Of a stretch of DNA of 8,434 nucleotides, positions 1-4,312 are shown piece by piece. This DNA is from an uncultured Clostridia bacterium (lineage in GTDB: Bacteria > Bacillota_A > Clostridia > Oscillospirales > Oscillospiraceae), in NCBI GenBank assembly GCA_947167435.1, contig CAMVIC010000060.1, positions 1 to 8,434 on the forward strand. The letters run 5' to 3'. The notes below the pieces were generated by a model. That model saw only the letters and a program-made list of their open reading frames with translations, was not told the origin of the DNA and made no database searches. Position 1 is the stretch's first letter; each line of letters starts with the position of its first letter. The translations under genes were made by a program, and so were the position numbers.

Positions 1-308
1 AGGGCTATATCGCCAAGCAGTCCAGCCACAGCCGGGGCAGCGCGGTGGATCTGACGCTGCTGGACATGCAGACCGGGAAGGAACTGGACATGGGCAGTCC
101 CTTTGACCTGTTCAGCCCCCTGTCCCACCCGGACTGCCGGGCGGTCACCGACGAGCAGTATGAAAACCGCATGCTCCTGCGCCGCGTCATGCTGCGAAGC
201 GGCTTTCAGCCCATCGAGTGCGAATGGTGGCACTTCTCCCTGAAAAACGAACCCTACCCCGACACCTATTTTGCCTTTCCCGTCTCGTCCGAATACCTGA
301 AACGATGA
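1..308 (+). CDS. VanX-type D-alanyl-D-alanine dipeptidase (peptidase M15D), 3' end only
   Basis: The reading frame is open from base 3 and stops with TGA at 306-308; the N-terminal half lies outside the window. Family role: zinc-dependent hydrolysis of the D-Ala-D-Ala dipeptide, either in vancomycin-type resistance (VanX) or in recycling of peptidoglycan fragments (DdpX). Both halves of the active site are visible. The SSHSRGSAVD motif has its zinc-ligand His at 27-29 and Asp at 48-50, and the EWWH motif at 222-233 supplies the catalytic Glu and third zinc-ligand His. The MGSPFD segment and the closing EPYP-TYF-FPV segment also match VanX closely, so the C-terminus looks complete and normal. 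No vanH, vanA-type ligase or VanRS genes are seen, so a resistance role is not supported; wall turnover or dipeptide use is an equally good reading. Family assignment is firm, physiological role is not. Confidence 0.93.
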   Translation, partial: GYIAKQSSHSRGSAVDLTLLDMQTGKELDMGSPFDLFSPLSHPDCRAVTDEQYENRMLLRRVMLRSGFQPIECEWWHFSLKNEPYPDTYFAFPVSSEYLKR

Positions 309-335
309 GGGAAACCGCGCCGGACTCTGAAGCCC

Positions 336-363
336 GGCCGCGGCAGGCCTCAGCCTGCCGGCC
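336..363 (+). terminator. GC-rich hairpin after the dipeptidase gene, possible weak terminator
   Basis: An 8-bp perfect stem (341-348 with 353-360, loop CTCA) can be extended by three more pairs (336-338 with 361-363) across a two-base bulge. It begins about 28 bases after the dipeptidase stop codon. There is no real T-run behind it, only GCTTTCCC, so it may attenuate or stabilise mRNA rather than terminate fully. The rest of the 93-base gap to the next gene holds only that gene's ribosome binding site. Confidence 0.4.
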
Positions 364-401
364 TGCTTTCCCATATCATCAGAATCACGGGAGGATTTTC
401 C

Positions 402-1094
402 ATGGAACACACAAAGCCGTATCAGATTCTCGACGGCACTGCGCTCAAGCTGCTGGCGATGGTATGCATGGTGTTCGACCACGTGGGCGACAACTTTTTC
501 CCCGGGCAGGTCTGGATGCGCGTCATCGGGCGGATGGCCATGCCGATCTTCGCCTTCTGCGTGGCGGAGGGCTTCTGCCACACCCGCGACAAAAGGCGCT
601 ACCTGCTGCGGATGGGCCTCTTTGCCTGCATCAGTGAGATTCCCTTCGACCTGGTGACCGCGGGAAAGCTGCTGGAATTCGGCCATCAGAACATCATGGT
701 CAGCTTCTTCTGGGCGATCCTGGCCCTGCTCTGCTTTGAGGCCGTCACCGGCCCCGCCCCCTCCGGGGGCCGCCTCGCCCTGGGCATCGGGGTGCTGCTG
801 CTCTTTGTCGCCGCCTCTCTGCCCCTGGGCCTGGATTACAACATGGTGGCCGTGGGCCTCATCTGCATCTATTATCTGCTGCGGCACAGGGCACTCGCCC
901 TGCGAAACGCGGTCGCCATGGTCTACCACGCGCTGCTTCGCAACGTGGGCATCTACTGGTTCGGCCTGCTTGGCTTTCTCCCCATCTTCCTGTACAACGG
1001 GCAGCGGGGCAGAGGGCTCAAGTGGCTGTTCTATGGCTTTTATCCCGGGCATCTGCTGCTGATTTATCTGCTGCGGACCCTGATTCGCTCCTGA
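402..1094 (+). CDS. TraX family membrane protein
   Basis: A 230-residue polytopic membrane protein that matches the TraX family, named after the F-plasmid pilin N-acetylase and common on Firmicute chromosomes, where the substrate is unknown. Family landmarks appear in order: LDGTALKLLAMVCMVFDHVGD near residues 10-30 with the conserved Lys and Asp-His, RVIGRMAMPIFAFCVAEGF at 40-58, a basic TRDKRRYLLR stretch at 61-70, SEIPFDL at 78-84, HQNIMVSFF at 95-103, and the C-terminal FLYNGQRGRGLKWLFYGFYPGHLLL at 196-220. Hydrophobic segments recur throughout, about six to eight in all. The ATG is preceded by GGGAGG at 389-394 with seven bases of spacing. Neighbours are a dipeptidase and a GNAT acetyltransferase, with no conjugation genes, so pilin acetylation is unlikely. 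It probably acetylates or otherwise modifies a surface or small-molecule substrate; this is inference. Confidence 0.9.
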   Translation: MEHTKPYQILDGTALKLLAMVCMVFDHVGDNFFPGQVWMRVIGRMAMPIFAFCVAEGFCHTRDKRRYLLRMGLFACISEIPFDLVTAGKLLEFGHQNIMVSFFWAILALLCFEAVTGPAPSGGRLALGIGVLLLFVAASLPLGLDYNMVAVGLICIYYLLRHRALALRNAVAMVYHALLRNVGIYWFGLLGFLPIFLYNGQRGRGLKWLFYGFYPGHLLLIYLLRTLIRS

Positions 1095-1106
1095 GGAAGG
1101 CGCGTC

Positions 1107-1616
1107 ATGAAGGAATCGGACCTTTCCGCCCTCTCCTCCCGATATCGGGTGCGCCGTCTGGGAGAGGCGGACCTGGCGCTTGTCCATGCCCTCTGCCTGG
1201 GAAACCCACTTTTTTACCGTTATAGCGGGAAAACGCCATCCATGGAGGCGCTGCGGCAGGACCTGCAGACGGCGCCGCCGGGGGTTCCCCCGGCCCGGAA
1301 ATTCTATCTGGGCTTTTTTGCGGAAGACACGCTGCTGGCAGTGCTGGACCTGATCGACGGCTACCCGGATGCGCACACCGCCTATATCGGCTTTTTCCTG
1401 ATGAACCCGGCATATCAGGGCCGGGGCCTCGGCAGCGCACTGATCGGGGAGCTGGCGGCAGCGCTGCAGGGCTTTGGCTTCCGGGCGCTTCGCCTTGGCA
1501 TTGACAAGGGCAATCCCCAGTCCGGCCATTTCTGGCAGAAAAACGGCTTCACCGTCCTGCGGGAGGTCCCCGGGCCAGGCCATGCGCTCCTGCTGGCGGA
1601 GCGCTGCCTTGCGTAA
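1107..1616 (+). CDS. GNAT family N-acetyltransferase
   Basis: A 169-residue protein of usual GNAT length, predicted to be cytosolic and to transfer the acetyl group of acetyl-CoA to an unknown amine. The acetyl-CoA pyrophosphate-binding motif A is clear: strand IGFFLMNPAYQ, then QGRGLGSALI at about residues 109-118, giving the Q-x-x-G-x-G/A pattern. The late segment NPQSGHFWQKNGFTVLRE is the usual motif B, with the Phe-Trp-x-x-x-Gly-Phe ending. The ribosome binding site GAGGAAGG (1093-1100) overlaps the stop codon of the TraX-like gene, and only 12 bases separate the two genes, so they are almost certainly cotranscribed and probably translationally coupled. Substrate cannot be read from sequence. 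The stop is TAA at 1614-1616, six bases before a long hairpin. Confidence 0.92.
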   Translation: MKESDLSALSSRYRVRRLGEADLALVHALCLGNPLFYRYSGKTPSMEALRQDLQTAPPGVPPARKFYLGFFAEDTLLAVLDLIDGYPDAHTAYIGFFLMNPAYQGRGLGSALIGELAAALQGFGFRALRLGIDKGNPQSGHFWQKNGFTVLREVPGPGHALLLAERCLA

Positions 1617-1622
1617 AATTCA

Positions 1623-1671
1623 AACAGCAGGTGCTTTGAAAATGCATGGCTTTCTCAAAGCACCTGCTGTT
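1623..1671 (+). terminator. Long perfect hairpin (17-bp arms) between the acetyltransferase gene and feoAB
   Basis: Arms 1623-1639 (AACAGCAGGTGCTTTGA) and 1655-1671 are exact inverse complements around a 15-base loop that contains the palindrome ATGCAT. Its position, six bases after the acetyltransferase stop and just upstream of the next transcription unit, suits a terminator for the left operon. It lacks a downstream T-run on the plus strand (TGCCATTTGC follows), which is unusual for intrinsic termination; on the minus strand TTTGAATTTTA follows. Alternatives are a dispersed palindromic repeat or an mRNA-stabilising 3' structure. The hairpin itself is certain; the terminator role is moderate. 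Confidence 0.55.
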
Positions 1672-1698
1672 GCCATTTGCGCAGACCCGTGGTAAACT
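1670..1698 (+). promoter_or_regulatory. Candidate sigma70-type promoter of the feoAB unit
   Basis: TTGCCA (1670-1675) and TAAACT (1693-1698) are separated by exactly 17 bases, and a TG dinucleotide sits one base before the -10 (extended -10). The -35 matches the consensus at five of six positions and the -10 at four of six. Transcription would start near 1705, giving a leader of about 45 bases. The first two bases of the -35 are the last two of the hairpin, so the end of one unit and the start of the next abut. Confidence 0.45.
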
Positions 1699-1721
1699 GT
1701 GAACGCAGTTAGCGAACACTG
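1695..1721 (+). promoter_or_regulatory. Overlapping inverted repeats at the feoAB start region, possible operator
   Basis: AACTG (1695-1699) and CAGTT (1706-1710) form a 16-base inverted repeat covering the -10 and the likely start site. CAGT (1706-1709) can also pair with ACTG at 1718-1721, so the middle half-site is shared by two alternative pairings. This is a natural place for an iron-responsive repressor, but the sequence does not match a Fur box or a DtxR/IdeR box well enough to name one. The short arms make chance occurrence possible. Confidence 0.3.
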
Positions 1722-1735
1722 TATTTTTATATAAA

Positions 1736-1741
1736 GCAGGA
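1736..1741 (+). promoter_or_regulatory. Ribosome binding site that decides the feoAB start
   Basis: GCAGGA lies eight bases before the ATG at 1750 but only two bases before an in-frame GTG at 1744. Normal spacing favours the ATG, giving a protein that begins MTGKDLKPGQ, as FeoA domains typically do. Confidence 0.6.
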
Positions 1742-1749
1742 TAGTGGAA

Positions 1750-4098
1750 ATGACAGGAAAAGATCTGAAGCCGGGCCAGTCTGCCCGGATTGAGTCTGTA
1801 GGCGGCGAGGGCGCGCTGCGTCAGCATTTTCTGGACATGGGCGTTATCCCCGGGGCGGAGCTTACCGTGGTAAAGCTTGCCCCCCTGGGCGACCCCATGG
1901 AGCTTCGCATTCACGGCTATGAGCTGACCCTTCGCCTGGCCGACGCGGAAAAAATCACCGTGACGCCCATAGAGGCCCCGGCGCAGCCGGCCCTCGCCAG
2001 GTCCGGAAAGAAAGAGGCTCTGCACCCCGGTCTGGGTGAAGAGGGCAAATTTCACCCCAAGGGCAGCGGCACGCCGCTGCCGGAGGGCACCGTGCTCACC
2101 TTCGCCCTGGTGGGCAACCAGAACAGCGGCAAAACCACGCTGTTCAACCAGCTCACCGGAGCAAACCAGCATGTGGGCAATTTCCCCGGTGTAACGGTGG
2201 ACCGGAAGGACGGCGTGATCCGGGGCCAGCCCGGCACCTCCATCACGGACCTGCCCGGCATTTACTCCATGTCTCCCTATTCCAGCGAGGAGCTGGTCTC
2301 CCGCAACTTTGTACTGAACGAAAAGCCCCGGGCCATCATCAACATTGTGGACGCCACCAATATCGAGCGCAACCTGTACCTGACCGTGCAGCTGCTGGAG
2401 ATGGGGGTTCCCATGGTGGTGGCGCTGAACATGATGGACGAGGTGACCGCCAACGGCGGCTCCGTGGACGTCAACGGCATGGAGGCCATGCTGGGCGTGC
2501 CGGTGGTGCCCATCTCGGCTGCCAAGAATCAGGGCGTGGACGAGCTTGTCCGCCACGCGATGCACATTGCCCGCTATCAGGAGGCGCCCATGCGCCAGGA
2601 CTTCTGCGACGCGAGCGACCACGGCGGCGCCGTGCACCGCTGCCTGCACGCGGTGATCCACCTGATCGAGGACCACGCCCAGCGGGTGGGTCTGCCGGTG
2701 CGTTTTGCCGCCAGCAAGCTCATCGAGGGGGACCGGCAGATTCTGGACCGGTTGGAGCTGGATCAGAACGAGAAGGAAATGCTGGAGCACATCGTGCTGC
2801 AGATGGAAAACGAGCGGGGTCTGGACCGGAGCGCCGCCATGGCGGACATGCGTTTTGCCTTCATCCGCAAGGTCTGCGACGGCTGTGTCATCAAGCCCCG
2901 GGAGAGCCGGGAGCATCTGCGCAGCCAGCGTCTGGACAGGGTCCTCACGGGGAAATACACGGCGCTGCCGGTTTTCATCGCCATCATGGGTCTGGTGTTC
3001 TTCCTGACCTTTTCGGTGGTGGGCGCCTGGCTTCAGGACCTGCTGGCCGCCGGCATCGCCTGGCTCACCGCCGCGGTGGACGGGGCGCTCAGTGCCCACG
3101 GGGTGAACCAGGCCATCCACGGTCTGATCATCAACGGCATTTTTGAGGGCGTGGGGAGCGTACTCAGCTTCCTGCCCATCATCGTGACCATGTTCTTCTT
3201 CCTGTCCCTGTTGGAGGACAGCGGCTATATTGCCCGGGTGGCCTTCTTCATGGACAAGCTCCTGCGCAGGCTGGGCCTGTCCGGGCGGAGCATCGTGCCC
3301 ATGCTGATCGGCTTTGGCTGTACGGTGCCGGCGGTCATGTCCACCCGCACCCTGCCTAGTGAGCGGGACCGGAAAATGACCATCCTGCTGACTCCCTTTA
3401 TGAGCTGCACGGCGAAGCTGCCCATCTACGCCTTCTTTGTCAGCGCCTTCTTTCCGAATCGCGGCTGGCTGGTGATGACGGGGCTGTATGCGCTGGGTAT
3501 TCTGATGGGAATTCTGGCGGCGCTGCTGTTTAAAAACACGCTCTTCAAGGGCGAGGCGGTGCCCTTCGTGATGGAGCTGCCCAACTACCGCCTGCCCAGT
3601 CCCCGCAGTGTGCTGCAGCTGCTGTGGGAGAAGGCCAAGGACTTTCTGCAGCGGGCTTTTTCCGTCATCCTGATCGCCACCATCGTGGTCTGGTTCCTGC
3701 AGAGCTTTGATACGCACATGAACCTGGTGACGGATTCCCGCAGCAGCATCCTGGCGCTGATCTCCGGCTGGCTGGTGCCGCTGCTGCGCCCCGTCGGTCT
3801 GGGTGACTGGCGCATCGCCACCTCCCTCATCAGCGGCTTCATGGCCAAGGAGAGCGTGGTTTCCGTTCTGAAGGTGCTCTTCGGCGCCGGGAACGTCAGC
3901 TCCGCCCTCAGCACCCTGTCCGCCGCCTCCCTGCTGGTGTTCAGCCTGTTGTACACCCCCTGCGTTGCCGCCATCTCCGCCATCCGGCGGGAGCTGGGGC
4001 GCGGCTGGGCCGTGGGCGTGGTGCTGTGGCAGTGCGGCATTGCCTGGCTTGCGGCGCTGCTGGTGCGGCTTCTGGGCCTGCTGCTGGGCCTTGGCTGA
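1750..4098 (+). CDS. feoB: Ferrous iron transport protein, FeoA-FeoB fusion
   Basis: A 782-residue inner-membrane Fe(II) transporter. Residues 1-75 are a FeoA SH3-like domain (LKPGQSARIESVGG, LRQHFLDMGVIPGAELTVVKLAPLGDPMELRIHGYELTLR), followed by a linker of about 37 residues. The FeoB G domain follows with all GTPase motifs: G1 GNQNSGKTT (122-130), G2 Thr149, G3 DLPG (167-170), G4 NMMD (227-230), G5 SAA (256-258). A helical regulatory region (about 280-400) leads into the permease. The Gate motifs GFGCTVPAVMSTRT (521-534, Cys524) and YTPCVAAI (735-742, Cys738) are intact, as is ISGFMAKESVVS (695-706). Nothing essential is missing, so it should be functional. FeoA is normally separate and binds the NFeoB side; here it is covalently tethered and no separate feoA lies upstream in the window. 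The gene overlaps the ribosome binding site of the next, which encodes its small partner. Confidence 0.97.
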   Translation: MTGKDLKPGQSARIESVGGEGALRQHFLDMGVIPGAELTVVKLAPLGDPMELRIHGYELTLRLADAEKITVTPIEAPAQPALARSGKKEALHPGLGEEGKFHPKGSGTPLPEGTVLTFALVGNQNSGKTTLFNQLTGANQHVGNFPGVTVDRKDGVIRGQPGTSITDLPGIYSMSPYSSEELVSRNFVLNEKPRAIINIVDATNIERNLYLTVQLLEMGVPMVVALNMMDEVTANGGSVDVNGMEAMLGVPVVPISAAKNQGVDELVRHAMHIARYQEAPMRQDFCDASDHGGAVHRCLHAVIHLIEDHAQRVGLPVRFAASKLIEGDRQILDRLELDQNEKEMLEHIVLQMENERGLDRSAAMADMRFAFIRKVCDGCVIKPRESREHLRSQRLDRVLTGKYTALPVFIAIMGLVFFLTFSVVGAWLQDLLAAGIAWLTAAVDGALSAHGVNQAIHGLIINGIFEGVGSVLSFLPIIVTMFFFLSLLEDSGYIARVAFFMDKLLRRLGLSGRSIVPMLIGFGCTVPAVMSTRTLPSERDRKMTILLTPFMSCTAKLPIYAFFVSAFFPNRGWLVMTGLYALGILMGILAALLFKNTLFKGEAVPFVMELPNYRLPSPRSVLQLLWEKAKDFLQRAFSVILIATIVVWFLQSFDTHMNLVTDSRSSILALISGWLVPLLRPVGLGDWRIATSLISGFMAKESVVSVLKVLFGAGNVSSALSTLSAASLLVFSLLYTPCVAAISAIRRELGRGWAVGVVLWQCGIAWLAALLVRLLGLLLGLG

Positions 4099-4108
4099 GG
4101 GGATTGCC

Positions 4109-4267
4109 ATGTCGTTTCTGGATATTCTGCTGCTGGCGCTTGTGGCCTGTGCGGTGGTTCTGGCCCTGCGCAGCATCCGTGCGCAGCGGCGCAAGGGCAA
4201 GGGCTGCGGTGGCCGGTGCAGCGGCTGCGCCGCTCCCTGTTCCCGCCGGGATTCTGCGGATAACTGA
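4109..4267 (+). CDS. FeoB-associated Cys-rich membrane protein
   Basis: A 52-residue protein beginning MSFLDILLLALVACAVVLAL. It has one N-terminal membrane segment (about residues 3-20), a basic stretch RSIRAQRRKGKG that should face the cytoplasm, and a compact cluster CGGRCSGCAAPC with four cysteines, near the C-terminus. This architecture and its position right after feoB match the FeoB-associated Cys-rich membrane protein family. The ribosome binding site GAGGGGA (4097-4103) overlaps the feoAB stop codon with five bases of spacing to the ATG, so translation is probably coupled. The likely role is to help FeoB, perhaps by binding Fe(II) or a metal cluster at the cytoplasmic mouth, standing in for FeoC. 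The family role is not firmly established and metal binding is inferred from the cysteines. Confidence 0.88.
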   Translation: MSFLDILLLALVACAVVLALRSIRAQRRKGKGCGGRCSGCAAPCSRRDSADN

Positions 4268-4278
4268 GCATAAAGAAC

Positions 4279-4312
4279 GCGCTGTGATCGGTCGGATCAC
4301 AGCGCTTTTTTT
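4279..4312 (+). terminator. Rho-independent terminator of the feoAB unit
   Basis: An 11-bp perfect stem (GCGCTGTGATC at 4279-4289 with 4295-4305), a five-base loop GGTCG and a run of seven T (4306-4312). It starts 11 bases after the Cys-rich gene stop. The final two T of the run are part of the TAA stop codon of the convergent UvrA-like gene (4311-4313). On the minus strand the same stem is followed by GTTCTTTATG, so it may also stop transcription from the right, less efficiently. Confidence 0.93.

Noticed and set aside
1..308. Evidence of a vancomycin resistance cluster
   Set aside because: Only the dipeptidase end is present; the downstream genes (TraX, GNAT) are not van genes, so resistance cannot be claimed.
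374..379. TATCAT as a -10 for the TraX-like gene
   Set aside because: No -35 lies 16-18 bases upstream (the hairpin occupies it) and the start would fall at the ribosome binding site.
218..637. Plus-strand frame crossing the dipeptidase stop and the start of the TraX-like gene
   Set aside because: It spans the intergenic hairpin and two well-supported genes in other frames, with no recognisable domain or ribosome binding site.
402..1094. TraX-like gene as a sign of a conjugative element
   Set aside because: No relaxase, coupling protein, pilin or integrase is nearby, and TraX-family genes are common on Firmicute chromosomes.
1730..1735. TATAAA as the -10 of feoAB
   Set aside because: It would place the transcription start beyond the ribosome binding site, and no -35 lies at good spacing; the TTGCCA-17-TAAACT pair fits better.
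1744..1746. Upstream in-frame GTG as start of feoAB
   Set aside because: The Shine-Dalgarno-like GCAGGA would end only two bases before it, while spacing to the ATG at 1750 is normal.
1549..4200. 883-codon open frame antisense to feoAB
   Set aside because: Its translation is dominated by His, Gln, Gly and Ala without any domain, as expected from the opposite strand of a GC-rich gene. The FeoA-FeoB reading on the plus strand has every family motif.
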